This document shows, in pieces, positions 43,621 to 53,146 of a stretch of 64,000 nt of DNA (the stretch's first letter is position 1; every line of letters begins with the position of its first letter). A program made the translations under genes and the position numbers. The notes beneath the pieces were generated by a model. The model was not told the DNA's origin. It ran no database searches and worked only from the letters and a program-made list of their open reading frames with translations. Source of the DNA: Lachnospiraceae bacterium (GTDB lineage: Bacteria > Bacillota > Clostridia > Lachnospirales > Lachnospiraceae); the NCBI GenBank assembly GCA_024698705.1, contig JAILQX010000028.1, positions 23,075-87,074 of the forward strand, read 5' to 3'.

Positions 43621-45135
43621 ATGAGAGAAAAATACGAGACACTTGCACTTGTTGATCTGAGGGCGATTGCGAAGAACAGGGGTATCAAGGGAACATCAGG
43701 CATGAAAAAGGAAGATGTTATCAATGCCATGGTCGCACTTGACGAACAGGAGAAAATGGAAAAGGAAGCCGCGGCAGTTGAAACTAAGGCAACGGAGACC
43801 AAGGCAGCAGACGGCAGGCACGCGGAAAGCAAAGCGGCTGAAAGCAAATCATCCGAATCCAAAGCGAATGACAATAAGACAGCTGAAACTAAGGCAGCGG
43901 AAGCAAAGGCTGTACCCAGGAATCCCGAAGAGGATGATTCTTCGGAGGCAAGAGCGCTGAGACAGGAAGCGAGAGACAAAGAAAAAGAAGCGGTTATCAA
44001 TGAACTGGACAGCGGAGAAACGGCCAGCGGTATCCTGGAGATCATGCCCGACGGTTTCGGTTTCATCAGATCCGAGAATTATCTTCCGGGTGAAAATGAT
44101 GTATACGTAGCTCCCAGCCAGATAAGAAGATTCAGCATGAAGACCGGCGATATCGTCACGGGTAATACAAGGATAAAATCCGCTGCAGAGAAATTCTCCG
44201 CTCTTTTATATGTCAAGAGCATCAACGGATATGCGCCCGAAGAAGCGGCTAAGAGAACAAATTTTGAAGATATGACTCCGATATTTCCCGATGAGAGGCT
44301 TACGCTTGAGATGCCCGGAGCACCCGTTGCCATGAGGATCATGGATGTTATAAGTCCCGTCGGAAAGGGTCAGCGTGGTATGATAGTATCACCTCCCAAG
44401 GCAGGTAAGACGACATTGCTCAAAAATGTGGCACAGTCAGTGCTCAGGAACAATCCCGAGATACATCTGATCATCCTGCTCATAGACGAACGTCCCGAGG
44501 AAGTTACCGATATCAAGGAAGCCATAAAGGGAAGCAATGTTGAAGTAATATATTCTACATTTGATGAACTCCCGGAGCATCACAAACGTGTCGCCGAGAT
44601 GGTCATGGAGAGAGCCAAGAGACTGGTCGAGCACAAGCATGATGTTATGATATTGCTCGATTCGATCACAAGACTTACAAGAGCCTATAACCTTACGGTT
44701 CCGCCGAGTGGAAGAACATTATCCGGCGGTCTTGATCCTGCGGCTCTTCATATGCCCAAGAAATTCTTTGGTGCGGCAAGAAACATGCGCGAGGGCGGCA
44801 GCCTTACGATACTTGCAACCGCGCTTGTGGATACGGGCTCAAAGATGGATGATGTTGTATACGAAGAATTTAAGGGAACAGGTAATATGGAAATGGTACT
44901 GGACCGCAAGCTCTCAGAAAGAAGAGTATTTCCAGCCATTGATATTCCAAAATCTGGCACAAGGCGTGAGGACCTTCTGTTATCTCCCGAGGAAATAGAA
45001 GCAGTCAATATGATGAGACGTGCATTTAACACTATGAAGGGTGAGGAGGCCGTTGACAGAGTCATAGAACTGTTTGCACATACCAAAAATAACAGAGAGT
45101 TCTGCATGATGATGAAAAAGATGCGTATTGTCTGA
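43621..45135 (+). CDS. rho: Transcription termination factor Rho with disordered N-terminal insertion
   Basis: Rho is the hexameric RNA helicase that ends transcription. The 504 residues are about 85 more than E. coli Rho. After the N-terminal helix bundle (LVDLRAIAKNRGIKGTSGMK), residues about 42-120 form a low-complexity segment rich in K, A, E and S with repeated ETKA/ESKA units. Then come the cold-shock-type RNA-binding domain (GILEIMPDGFGFIRSENYL, about 135-200), Walker A SPPKAGKTT (about 257-265), Walker B LLDSITRLTRAY, and the Q/R-loop regions. All catalytic parts look intact. Confidence 0.97.
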   Translation: MREKYETLALVDLRAIAKNRGIKGTSGMKKEDVINAMVALDEQEKMEKEAAAVETKATETKAADGRHAESKAAESKSSESKANDNKTAETKAAEAKAVPRNPEEDDSSEARALRQEARDKEKEAVINELDSGETASGILEIMPDGFGFIRSENYLPGENDVYVAPSQIRRFSMKTGDIVTGNTRIKSAAEKFSALLYVKSINGYAPEEAAKRTNFEDMTPIFPDERLTLEMPGAPVAMRIMDVISPVGKGQRGMIVSPPKAGKTTLLKNVAQSVLRNNPEIHLIILLIDERPEEVTDIKEAIKGSNVEVIYSTFDELPEHHKRVAEMVMERAKRLVEHKHDVMILLDSITRLTRAYNLTVPPSGRTLSGGLDPAALHMPKKFFGAARNMREGGSLTILATALVDTGSKMDDVVYEEFKGTGNMEMVLDRKLSERRVFPAIDIPKSGTRREDLLLSPEEIEAVNMMRRAFNTMKGEEAVDRVIELFAHTKNNREFCMMMKKMRIV

Positions 45136-45146
45136 GAAAAAAGGTA

Positions 45147-45175
45147 TTGCGTTACCCGATCAACTGTGATACAAT
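45147..45175 (+). promoter_or_regulatory. Promoter of rpmE
   Basis: TTGCGT (45147-45152), a 17-bp spacer and TACAAT (45170-45175) with TGA before the -10 as an extended element. The leader has a small ctgttt-aaacag hairpin at about 45183-45196. No terminator separates it from rho. Confidence 0.7.
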
Positions 45176-45242
45176 AACAACGCTGTTTGTAAAACAGTAC
45201 GGATGAGAACGATTACTATATTTAACATAGAGAGGTGAAAAC

Positions 45243-45443
45243 ATGAGAGAGGGAATACATCCTGAGTACTATCAGGCAACAGTAACCTGCAACTGCGGTA
45301 ACACATTTGTAACAGGCTCAACAAAGCCGGAGATCCACGTTGAAGTTTGTTCAAAGTGCCATTCATTCTATACGGGACAGCAGAAGACTGCCAGAACTGA
45401 CGGACGTATCGAGAAGTTCAACAGAAAGTACGGCGTTAACTAG
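45243..45443 (+). CDS. rpmE: 50S ribosomal protein L31 (zinc-binding form)
   Basis: The 66-residue protein starts [20 protein letters not shown] and has the four zinc-ligand cysteines CNC and CSKC, so it is the C+ type of L31. The conserved end KFNRKYG is present. AGAGAGGTG precedes the ATG. In Bacillus and many Firmicutes rpmE also follows rho. Confidence 0.98.
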   Translation: MREGIHPEYYQATVTCNCGNTFVTGSTKPEIHVEVCSKCHSFYTGQQKTARTDGRIEKFNRKYGVN

Positions 45444-45472
45444 TTTTATGTTGTTTGTAACAGGCGTTTATC

Positions 45473-45506
45473 AAAGGTTGAGGTTAGCTAATCTCAACCT
45501 TTAGTT
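45473..45506 (+). terminator. Probable terminator after rpmE
   Basis: aaaggttgag (45473-45482) pairs perfectly with ctcaaccttt (45493-45502); the inner bases ggtt/aatc can extend the stem. The T-run is weak (tttagttat). Confidence 0.65.
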
Positions 45507-45538
45507 ATATAATAAAGAGTTGAGGGATGGGAAATATT

Positions 45539-46522
45539 ATGGCTAAAAAAACAATCTGCATGTCAGGTATAGGCGGACAGGCCGTACTTGAAGGTGTAAT
45601 GATGAAAAACAAAGAAGACTGTGCCGTCGCCATCAGAAAACCCGACGGAGAGATAGATGTCGAAGTGACCGAGTATCACGGTGTACTGCACGGACATATG
45701 CTCACAAGGATACCGTTCATAAGAGGCGTGTTCAGTTTTATGGACTCGCTCATACTGGGAACGAGAGCTATCAATCACTCAACACAGTTTTATGAGGAAG
45801 AGGAGCCTAAGGATACGGCAGTCGACAGATTCTTCAACAGGATCTTCGGTGATGCCAAAGCGGAAAAAGTCCTTACCGGTATCGTAATGGTATTTTCATT
45901 TGCCGTGGCGATAGGGTTGTTTATCATTTTACCGTATTATCTTTCGACGATACTGAGCGATTATATTCTCAATTCTTCATTGCTTGCATTGGTCGAGGGT
46001 ATCATAAGGCTGATCATTTTTCTGCTTTATGTCGTTGCGATAACACTAATGAAGGACATAAGGCGGCTGTATATGTATCACGGCGCCGAGCATAAGTGCA
46101 TCAACTGCATAGAACACGGCCATGAGCTTACCGTCGCCAATGTGAAAAAAGCTTCAAGATTCCACAGAAGATGCGGAACGAGTTTCCTGCTCTTTGTCAT
46201 GATGGTCAGCATCGTGCTTTTTATGTTTATAAGAGTTGACAGTCCGGTCCTTAGGATAGTATTGAGACTGCTGCTCATACCGGTCATAGCGGGTATCTCA
46301 TTTGAGATCATCAGACTCGCGGGAAGAACGGACAATGTATTTGTGAGGATACTTTCCGCACCGGGGCTGCTTTTACAGAGACTCACGACAAAGGAACCCG
46401 ATGATACGATGATAGAGGTTGGGATCAGATCCGTTGAAGCGGTATTTGACTGGAAAGCATTCTTAAGTGAGAATTTCGGTTTGACAGAAGAGACCGATAC
46501 AGATGAACAGGGGCAGATATGA
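45539..46522 (+). CDS. DUF1385 family membrane protein (YqhQ-like)
   Basis: The protein matches the DUF1385 family of unknown function. Near the N terminus it has SGIGGQAVLEGVMMKNKEDC, the family's most conserved stretch. It contains several hydrophobic segments (about 110-135, 145-170, 220-265) and the conserved YHGAEHKCINCIEHGHELT, rich in His and Cys and possibly metal binding. ATG 45539 (327 residues) is preferred; the ATG at 45527 is only a few bases from GAGGG. DUF1385 next to prmC and prfA is common in Clostridia. prmC overlaps by 4 bp. Confidence 0.88.
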   Translation: MAKKTICMSGIGGQAVLEGVMMKNKEDCAVAIRKPDGEIDVEVTEYHGVLHGHMLTRIPFIRGVFSFMDSLILGTRAINHSTQFYEEEEPKDTAVDRFFNRIFGDAKAEKVLTGIVMVFSFAVAIGLFIILPYYLSTILSDYILNSSLLALVEGIIRLIIFLLYVVAITLMKDIRRLYMYHGAEHKCINCIEHGHELTVANVKKASRFHRRCGTSFLLFVMMVSIVLFMFIRVDSPVLRIVLRLLLIPVIAGISFEIIRLAGRTDNVFVRILSAPGLLLQRLTTKEPDDTMIEVGIRSVEAVFDWKAFLSENFGLTEETDTDEQGQI

Positions 46523-47406
46523 CCTTAAGAGAGGCATACAACTACGGAGTGGAACAATTGGAGGCGGAAGGCATTGAAAATGCCGGCATAGATGTAAGAA
46601 TCCTTCTCGAGGATATATGCAGTATAGACAGGGAAGAATTGTTCATTAAGCCGGACAGAGGTCTGTCGCGCAAAGACACCGAGTCATTTATCAATGCCGT
46701 CAACAGACGCATGGGACATTATCCGGTTCAGTATATTACGGGTAAGCAGGATTTCATGGGGCTTACTTTTTCTGTCAATCAGGACGTTCTTATTCCGAGG
46801 CAGGATACGGAGATACTTGTCGAAGAGGTCTTGAAGGAGCTTTCGGACGGCAGCAGGATACTGGACATGTGTACCGGCAGCGGCTGCATTTTGCTCAGTC
46901 TATTGCATTATTCGAATGAGTGCGAGGGAGTCGGCGTGGATGTATCCGAGGATGCATTGCGTGTTGCAAAGGATAATGCCGGAAGGCTTTCTCTTGATGA
47001 GACATTTGATATGCTCTTTGAAGGAAAAAGTGACAGAAAGCATATCGATCCGGAAAAAATAGTTTTTTTGGAGAGCAATCTCTTCAATGACGTAAGGGGC
47101 AAATTCGATATCATAGTTTCGAATCCGCCATACATAAGAAGCGATGTCATCCCGACGCTTATGGAAGAAGTAAGGGATTACGAGCCGCATCTGGCGCTCG
47201 ACGGCAGTGAGGACGGACTGCATTTTTACAGAGAGATCATAAAAAAGAGCCCCGAGTATCTGAGCGGCGGAGGAAAACTGTTCTTTGAGATCGGATACGA
47301 TCAGGCAGAGGATGTTGTCGCCCTCATGGAGGAAGCGGGCTTTAAGGATATAAAGGTCGTACAGGATTATTCACATCTTGACAGGGTCGTTTGGGGCACC
47401 CTGTAA
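46519..47406 (+). CDS. prmC: Release factor glutamine methyltransferase PrmC
   Basis: PrmC methylates the GGQ glutamine of release factors. The 295 residues have the N-terminal helical domain with [20 protein letters not shown] (about 74-93) and RQDTE. The Rossmann fold has [10 protein letters not shown], and the catalytic motif is VSNPPYIRS. The ATG overlaps the DUF1385 stop (ATGA), and its target prfA follows, a classical pairing. Confidence 0.96.
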   Translation: MTLREAYNYGVEQLEAEGIENAGIDVRILLEDICSIDREELFIKPDRGLSRKDTESFINAVNRRMGHYPVQYITGKQDFMGLTFSVNQDVLIPRQDTEILVEEVLKELSDGSRILDMCTGSGCILLSLLHYSNECEGVGVDVSEDALRVAKDNAGRLSLDETFDMLFEGKSDRKHIDPEKIVFLESNLFNDVRGKFDIIVSNPPYIRSDVIPTLMEEVRDYEPHLALDGSEDGLHFYREIIKKSPEYLSGGGKLFFEIGYDQAEDVVALMEEAGFKDIKVVQDYSHLDRVVWGTL

Positions 47407-47432
47407 GCACGATAAAGCAGAGAGAGGTTTAT

Positions 47433-48506
47433 ATGTTTGACAAACTGGAAGATCTCGTTCGCAGATATGAAGAGATCATGAATGAACTCAGTGAGCCGAA
47501 TGTGGCAAATGATACAAAGAAATTTGCCTCACTCATGAAGGAACAGAGCGATCTGACTCCTATTGTTGAGGCTTACAGGGAATATAAAGGATGTAAGGAA
47601 ACAGTCAGCGATTCACTCAGTCTTCTGGAGAGTGAAACGGATGAAGAGATGCGCGACATGCTCAAGGAAGAACTGGCCGATGCAAAGAGACGTATCGAAG
47701 AACTGGAGAATAAGATGAAGATCCTTCTTCTTCCCAAGGATCCCAATGATGATAAGAATGTTATCGTCGAGATCAGAGCGGGCGCGGGCGGAGATGAGGC
47801 TGCATTATTTGCCGCCGAGATCTATCGGATGTATATGCATTATGCCGAGAGCAAACGCTGGAAGGTCGAGACCATGGAAATGGAAGAGATCGGTATCGGT
47901 GGCATGAAGTCGGTCACATTTATGATAAACGGACAGGGTGCTTATTCCGTAATGAAATATGAATCCGGTGTACACAGGGTACAGAGAGTACCGGAGACGG
48001 AATCGGGCGGTCGTATACATACATCGACAATAAGTGTTGCAGTGCTTCCCGAAGCTGAGGACGTGGATGTAGTCATCGATGATAAGGATATAAGGATCGA
48101 TGTCATGCGTGCATCCGGATCCGGCGGTCAGTGCGTCAATACGACCGATTCGGCGGTAAGACTGACGCATATCCCGACGGGCATAGTTATATATTCACAG
48201 ACAGAAAAGAGCCAGATACAGAACAAAGCAAAGGCATTTGCACTGCTCAGAGCAAAGCTCTACGATCTTGAGCAGCAGAAGGCTCATGATGCCGAGGCGG
48301 ACTTAAGAAGAAGCCAGGTAGGTACAGGGGACAGATCCGAGAAGATCCGTACCTATAATTTTCCGCAGGGAAGAGTAACGGATCACAGGATCAATCTGAC
48401 ACTGTACAAACTTGATAAGGTTATGAACGGTGACATTCAGGAGATAATAGACGCGTGCATCGCGGCAGATCAGGCGGCAAAGCTGCTTAAGATGGGTGAA
48501 ATGTAA
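47433..48506 (+). CDS. prfA: Peptide chain release factor 1
   Basis: RF1 reads UAA and UAG stop codons. ATG 47433 follows AGAGAGG and gives 357 residues beginning [20 protein letters not shown], the usual start; a longer frame from 47391 overlaps prmC and is rejected. The GGQ motif stands in [18 protein letters not shown] (about 231-233). The RF1-specific codon-recognition region lies just before ([16 protein letters not shown]). The stop overlaps the argC start by one base. Confidence 0.97.
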   Translation: MFDKLEDLVRRYEEIMNELSEPNVANDTKKFASLMKEQSDLTPIVEAYREYKGCKETVSDSLSLLESETDEEMRDMLKEELADAKRRIEELENKMKILLLPKDPNDDKNVIVEIRAGAGGDEAALFAAEIYRMYMHYAESKRWKVETMEMEEIGIGGMKSVTFMINGQGAYSVMKYESGVHRVQRVPETESGGRIHTSTISVAVLPEAEDVDVVIDDKDIRIDVMRASGSGGQCVNTTDSAVRLTHIPTGIVIYSQTEKSQIQNKAKAFALLRAKLYDLEQQKAHDAEADLRRSQVGTGDRSEKIRTYNFPQGRVTDHRINLTLYKLDKVMNGDIQEIIDACIAADQAAKLLKMGEM

Positions 48507-49450
48507 TGACTAAGGTTTTCATAGACGGTAGCGAAGGTACAACAGGATTAAGGATATTTGAGAGATTTGAAGGAAGAGATGATGTCGAGATCATGAAGAT
48601 CGATCCCGAACTGAGAAAAGATCCCAAAGCAAGGGCGGAGATGATCAATTCTTCGGATATCACATTCCTTTGTCTTCCGGATGCGGCAGCGGAGGAATCC
48701 GTAAACCTTGTCACAAATCCCGATGTAAGGATCATAGATACTTCGACTGCCCACAGGACACAGAGTGGCTGGGCATATGGGTATCCCGAATTATCCAAGG
48801 AGCACAGAGAGGCTATAAGGACAGGTAAAAGGATCGCAGTACCCGGATGTTATGCATCAGGATTTATCACCATTGCCTATCCGCTCGTGAAAGGCGGCAT
48901 AGTCCCGGCAGATTACCCAGTGAGCGCATTTGCGGTAAGCGGTTATTCGGGAGCGGGCAAAAAGACTATCGCGGTTTACGAGGATAGTGAAAGAGATAAG
49001 GAACTGGATTCACCGCGTGAATATGCACTCACACAGATGCATAAGCATCTTAAGGAAATGAAAGCGATCTCGGGGCTTAACAGAACACCAATGTTCTCCC
49101 CAATAATAGCCGATTATTACAGCGGTATGTTCGTGTCGCTTCCGTTTTATGCAGATATGCTGAACGGTAAACAGACACCGGAGAGCATACATGAATATAT
49201 AAGTGAATATTACAGTGGCGAGCAGTTCATAAACGTCATGCCCTTTGGTGCGGAGGCGGAAAGCGGAGGCTTTATCGGTGCAAATAACTTAAGCGGCTGG
49301 GACGGTATGCAGGTGTTCGTTACGGGCAACGAAGAAAGAATTCTTCTTACGACACGTTTTGACAACCTTGGAAAGGGCGCAAGCGGAGCAGCGATACAGT
49401 GTATGAATATCATGCTCGGCTGTGAGGAAAACAAGGGACTTAACCTGTAA
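48506..49450 (+). CDS. argC: N-acetyl-gamma-glutamyl-phosphate reductase (short type)
   Basis: ArgC reduces N-acetylglutamyl phosphate with NADPH in arginine synthesis. The 314 residues are typical of the shorter type-2 group. The N-terminal FIDGSEGTTGLRIFERFEGR is the nucleotide-binding start. The active-site Cys is in VPGCYASGF, and SGYSGAGKK follows. It overlaps prfA by one base (TAATG), an unexpected partner, with no other arg gene in the window. It ends at a terminator-like hairpin. Confidence 0.94.
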   Translation: MTKVFIDGSEGTTGLRIFERFEGRDDVEIMKIDPELRKDPKARAEMINSSDITFLCLPDAAAEESVNLVTNPDVRIIDTSTAHRTQSGWAYGYPELSKEHREAIRTGKRIAVPGCYASGFITIAYPLVKGGIVPADYPVSAFAVSGYSGAGKKTIAVYEDSERDKELDSPREYALTQMHKHLKEMKAISGLNRTPMFSPIIADYYSGMFVSLPFYADMLNGKQTPESIHEYISEYYSGEQFINVMPFGAEAESGGFIGANNLSGWDGMQVFVTGNEERILLTTRFDNLGKGASGAAIQCMNIMLGCEENKGLNL

Positions 49451-49465
49451 ACGGATCACAATTAA

Positions 49466-49491
49466 AGAAGGTCTTCGGACCTTCTGTTTTA
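49466..49491 (+). terminator. Terminator-like hairpin between argC and the MATE gene
   Basis: agaaggtc (49466-49473) and gaccttct (49478-49485) form a perfect 8-bp stem closed by a TTCG tetraloop, followed by gttttattg. It lies only 15 bp before the next start codon. Confidence 0.8.
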
Positions 49492-49500
49492 TTGAAAAGA

Positions 49501-50859
49501 ATGAACAAAAAAGAAATGTATAAGAGGATCGGAACCGTTGCGTTGCCGATCATATTGCAAAACATCATAGATGCCGCAGTCAACAGCGCCGACGTACTGA
49601 TGCTCAATTCGGTCGGACAGAACGCGATCAGTGCAGTATCACTTGCAAACAGCTTCGTTGGGATACTTTTTATGTTCCTCTACGGCATAGGTACGGGAAT
49701 AGCCATGCTCGCGGCCCAGTATTACGGCAAGGGCGACATGGACACCATAGAGAAGATCGAAGGCATAGGACTTAGATTTGCACTCGGGACGGCCGTGCTC
49801 GGAGCAGCGTTGTGCATGTGTGCACCAAGGGCATTGATGTATATCTATACAAATGATGAACAGCTGATAGAACTGGGAGCGCAGTACTTAAGACTGATCG
49901 CACCCGGTCTCATCTTCTGGGCGATAAGTGCGGTATATATGTCCATACTCAGATGTACCGGAAAGGTTTCCGTAAGCACAGTTCTTGAAGCGATAGCGCT
50001 TTTCTGCAATGTGGGATTGAACGCGGTATTTATCTTTGGCCTCTTAGGTGCGCCGAAACTCGGGGTTGTCGGAGTGGCGATCGCAACAAGCATAAGCAGG
50101 CTTATCCAGCTCATAGGCTGCATCATCGTTTCGAGCGGGGATGTTAAGGTCAAACTCACGTTAAGGACCATGTTTGAATCGCATAAACTTTTAATGAAGG
50201 ATTTCATAAACATGGCGGTTCCCGCGATAGCAAATGATATGGTCTGGAGCCTTGCATTTTCAATGTATTCGGTCATACTCGGACATATGGGAAATGATGC
50301 GGTCGCAGCCAATTCGATCGTGGGCACCGTGAGGAACCTGGGATGCGTACTCTGCTTCGGTGTCGGATCGGCAGCAGGTATCATCGTTGGGCAGATACTT
50401 GGAGAAGGCAGGAAAGAGGACGGTATAGAAGCCGGGCATATGCTCTTTAAACTGTCGATATTAACGGGTATCATCGGAGGACTTGTCGTGCTTGCGGTAA
50501 TGCCGTTTGCACTCAAATATGCATCACTCACGGAAACGGCAAAGGACTATCTGCGTTTCATGCTCTGGATAAATACGTATTACATAACCGGAACCTCGGT
50601 AAATACCTGCCTGATAGCCGGAGTATTTCGTGCGGGCGGAGACAGCAAGTTCGGTTTCAAATGCGACACTATCGATATGTGGTGTTATGCGGTACCTTTG
50701 GGACTGCTTGCGGCATTTGTATTCAAACTGCCGGTAAAGGTGGTATATTTCCTGCTGTGTACGGATGAATTTGTAAAATGGCCATGGGTATTCAGGCATT
50801 TCTTCAGCAATAAATGGGCCAATAACATCACAAGGGAAAAGGCCGATCTGGAAGCCTGA
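49501..50859 (+). CDS. MATE family efflux transporter
   Basis: A multidrug/toxin extrusion-type transporter with about twelve membrane helices. It starts MNKKEMYKRIGTVALPIILQ and contains NSVGQNAISAVSLANSFVGI, usual for the NorM/DinF-like clostridial group. The 452-residue length fits. The ATG at 49501 has no good ribosome site and no promoter is visible between it and the hairpin that ends 15 bp upstream; a TTG at 49492 is also in frame. Substrate unknown. The C terminus ends in a charged tail (EKADLEA). Confidence 0.9.
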   Translation: MNKKEMYKRIGTVALPIILQNIIDAAVNSADVLMLNSVGQNAISAVSLANSFVGILFMFLYGIGTGIAMLAAQYYGKGDMDTIEKIEGIGLRFALGTAVLGAALCMCAPRALMYIYTNDEQLIELGAQYLRLIAPGLIFWAISAVYMSILRCTGKVSVSTVLEAIALFCNVGLNAVFIFGLLGAPKLGVVGVAIATSISRLIQLIGCIIVSSGDVKVKLTLRTMFESHKLLMKDFINMAVPAIANDMVWSLAFSMYSVILGHMGNDAVAANSIVGTVRNLGCVLCFGVGSAAGIIVGQILGEGRKEDGIEAGHMLFKLSILTGIIGGLVVLAVMPFALKYASLTETAKDYLRFMLWINTYYITGTSVNTCLIAGVFRAGGDSKFGFKCDTIDMWCYAVPLGLLAAFVFKLPVKVVYFLLCTDEFVKWPWVFRHFFSNKWANNITREKADLEA

Positions 50860-50899
50860 ACATCCGATAAAAATATGCGGATTGTATTTGAATAAATAC

Positions 50900-50928
50900 T
50901 TGTTTCGATCAGGATCGTAGTTTATAAT
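50900..50928 (+). promoter_or_regulatory. Promoter of the aminotransferase gene with internal palindrome
   Basis: TTGTTT (50900-50905), a 17-bp spacer and TATAAT (50923-50928). The spacer contains the inverted repeat cgatc-ag-gatcg (50906-50917), an operator-like position. A second hairpin, gtataat...attatac, lies in the early leader at about 50939-50960. Confidence 0.7.
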
Positions 50929-51006
50929 ACATTAAGTGTGTATAATCGTATACAATTATACTTTTTGAAACAAAAATCCGTTCACATGAAAGAAGCAGAG
51001 GTTAAT

Positions 51007-52290
51007 ATGAAAGCTTACAAGAGTATGTCAAAGGAAGAACTGCAAAGTCTGAAGGCCGAACTTGAGGCGGCTTACATCGACGCAAAAGGCAAAGGGCTGA
51101 AGCTCAATATGGCCAGGGGATTGCCGAGTGCGGAGCAGCTTGATATGGAGGCCGATTTCTTCAACACACTCAATCCTATGAGTGAGTTTCATTCCGAAGC
51201 GGGGATAGACTGCAGGAATTACGGAGAACTCATGGGTATCGCCGAGGCACGTAAGCTCATGGCCGATATGATGGAGGTAAGTCCGGAGGAAATAATAGTA
51301 TTCGGCAATTCCAGCCTTAACATCATGTACGATACCGTTGCAAGATCCATGATACTCGGAGTATGCGGTTCCACACCGTGGTGTAAGCTCGATAAGGTTA
51401 AATTCCTCTGTCCGGTTCCGGGATATGACAGACATTTCGCGATCACAGAACAGTTTGGCATAGAGATGATCAATATACCTCTTAAAGAGGACGGCCCCGA
51501 TATGGATCTTGTTGAACAGTATGTCAACAACGACCCTGCCGTAAAGGGTATCTGGTGTGTACCGAAATATTCAAATCCCACAGGTGTTACCTATTCGGAT
51601 GAGACTGTAAGGAGATTTGCGGCACTCAAGCCTGCGGCTGAGGATTTCAGGATATTCTGGGATAACGCATACGCTATACATCATCTGTATAACGGCAAGG
51701 AGGATAAGCTTCTTGAGATCATGGCAGAATGCAAAAAAGCCGGAAATCCCGACATGGTCTATAAATTCTGCTCTACATCGAAGGTTACATTCCCGGGTTC
51801 GGGAATAGCAGCTCTTGCATCAAGCATCAAAAACATCGAATATGTGAAGAGTATTATCACGATCCAGACGATAGGCCATGACAAGTTAAACCAGCTTCGT
51901 CATGTAAGATATTTTAAGAACATAGACGGCATGAAGGCTCATATGAAAAAGCATGCCGAGATAGTAAGACCGAAATTTGAACTGGTGCTGGGTACACTTG
52001 AGCGTGAGATAGGTGAACTCGGTATAGGCTCATGGACGAAGCCCAACGGAGGATATTTTGTATCCTTCAACGCCTTGAACGGATGCGCCAAAAAGATAGT
52101 TGGCATGTGCAAGGAAGCAGGAGTGACACTTACCGGCGCGGGAGCGACTTATCCTTATAAGAAGGATCCCGACGACAGCAATATACGTATCGCGCCGACC
52201 TTCCCGCCCATCGACGAGCTTGAGAAGGCACTTGAGATATTTGTTCTCTGCGTAAAGCTTGCAAGTGTGGAGAAACTGCTGGAGCAGTAA
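51007..52290 (+). CDS. PLP-dependent aminotransferase (aspartate aminotransferase-like)
   Basis: A fold-type I aminotransferase of the class seen as 'aspartate aminotransferase' in Clostridia. ATG 51007 after AGAGG gives 427 residues; the frame is open from 50938, but that is at the expected transcription start. Visible motifs are NMARGLPSAEQLDM near the N terminus, GNSSLNIMYDTV (cofactor phosphate), PKYSNPTGVTYSD, WDNAYAIHHLY and the likely PLP lysine K259 in STSKVTFPGSGIAAL. Substrate cannot be fixed from sequence. Confidence 0.88.
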   Translation: MKAYKSMSKEELQSLKAELEAAYIDAKGKGLKLNMARGLPSAEQLDMEADFFNTLNPMSEFHSEAGIDCRNYGELMGIAEARKLMADMMEVSPEEIIVFGNSSLNIMYDTVARSMILGVCGSTPWCKLDKVKFLCPVPGYDRHFAITEQFGIEMINIPLKEDGPDMDLVEQYVNNDPAVKGIWCVPKYSNPTGVTYSDETVRRFAALKPAAEDFRIFWDNAYAIHHLYNGKEDKLLEIMAECKKAGNPDMVYKFCSTSKVTFPGSGIAALASSIKNIEYVKSIITIQTIGHDKLNQLRHVRYFKNIDGMKAHMKKHAEIVRPKFELVLGTLEREIGELGIGSWTKPNGGYFVSFNALNGCAKKIVGMCKEAGVTLTGAGATYPYKKDPDDSNIRIAPTFPPIDELEKALEIFVLCVKLASVEKLLEQ

Positions 52291-52302
52291 GGCAGATCGT
52301 AA

Positions 52303-52872
52303 ATGGGACAGGGTATGGAATACAAAAGACTTGAAAGAAATCTGATCTGTAAGGGAGCCATAATCGATTATTATCAGGACAGATTACTTGTGCCCAACGG
52401 TAATACGGGCCTTTGGGATCATATAGAGCACAAGGGTGCGGCTGCGGCGCTTGCCGTGACGGACGACGGAAAGATCCTGATGGTCAGACAATACAGAAAC
52501 TCTGTCGAGAGAGAAACACTCGAGATCCCCGCAGGCGGACTCAATCCGGGTGAAGACCCCAAGGATGCCGCAGCCAGGGAACTTGAGGAAGAAACGGGAT
52601 ATATACCTTCCGATATGGAAAAGATGCTCTCATTATATACAACGGTCGCATTTTCCAATGAGAAGATCCACATATACAAAGCGACCGGCTTGAAAAAGAG
52701 CGTACAGCATCTTGATGAAAACGAATTTGTAAATGTTGAAGCATATACCCCAAAGGAGCTGGTGACCATGATACGGAACGGCAGGATAGAAGATTCCAAG
52801 ACCATAGCCGCCGTCATGATGTACGTAAATGATACAGGGGCGGCAGATAAACATATGTTTAACGGGAGTTAA
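52303..52872 (+). CDS. Nudix hydrolase (ADP-ribose pyrophosphatase-like)
   Basis: The 189-residue protein contains a full Nudix box, GGLNPGEDP...ARELEEETGY (about 78-102), with the catalytic REL.EE.G core. The upstream MVRQYRNSVERETLEIPAGG is typical of ADP-ribose pyrophosphatases (NudF). It starts 12 bp after the aminotransferase stop, so the two are likely co-transcribed. A strong AT-rich terminator follows. Substrate specificity is inferred. Confidence 0.92.
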   Translation: MGQGMEYKRLERNLICKGAIIDYYQDRLLVPNGNTGLWDHIEHKGAAAALAVTDDGKILMVRQYRNSVERETLEIPAGGLNPGEDPKDAAARELEEETGYIPSDMEKMLSLYTTVAFSNEKIHIYKATGLKKSVQHLDENEFVNVEAYTPKELVTMIRNGRIEDSKTIAAVMMYVNDTGAADKHMFNGS

Positions 52873-52943
52873 ATAAGGATAGTTTATATAATTTATTTAC
52901 AATAAATTATCAACATAAAAATAAAAAAATATGATTTTATGTA

Positions 52944-52984
52944 AATAAGAAAAATTTTTTTGAAAAATTTTTCTTATTTTTTTT
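52944..52984. terminator. Long AT-rich terminator after the Nudix gene
   Basis: aataagaaaaattttt (52944-52959) and aaaaatttttcttatt (52963-52978) form a perfect 16-bp stem with a 3-nt loop, followed by six T. The whole 273-bp gap to xerD is AT-rich; besides this and the xerD promoter I see nothing coding. Confidence 0.85.
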
Positions 52985-53068
52985 ACAATATCTAGTACGA
53001 TTGGAAACAGGGGTTTGCAACATTTAGTGGAATGCCGCAAATACGCGATTTTTCGCTAAAAAAAGGCA

Positions 53069-53097
53069 TTGATTTTACATAATTTCTTGATTATAAT
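53069..53097 (+). promoter_or_regulatory. Promoter of xerD
   Basis: TTGATT (53069-53074), a 17-bp spacer and TATAAT (53092-53097). The expected start near 53104 excludes the earliest ATG of the frame and favours ATG 53147. Confidence 0.75.
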
Positions 53098-53146
53098 AAG
53101 ACCTACACAGAGGAAAATGATCACTTTGTTGGGGAGAAATACATTT

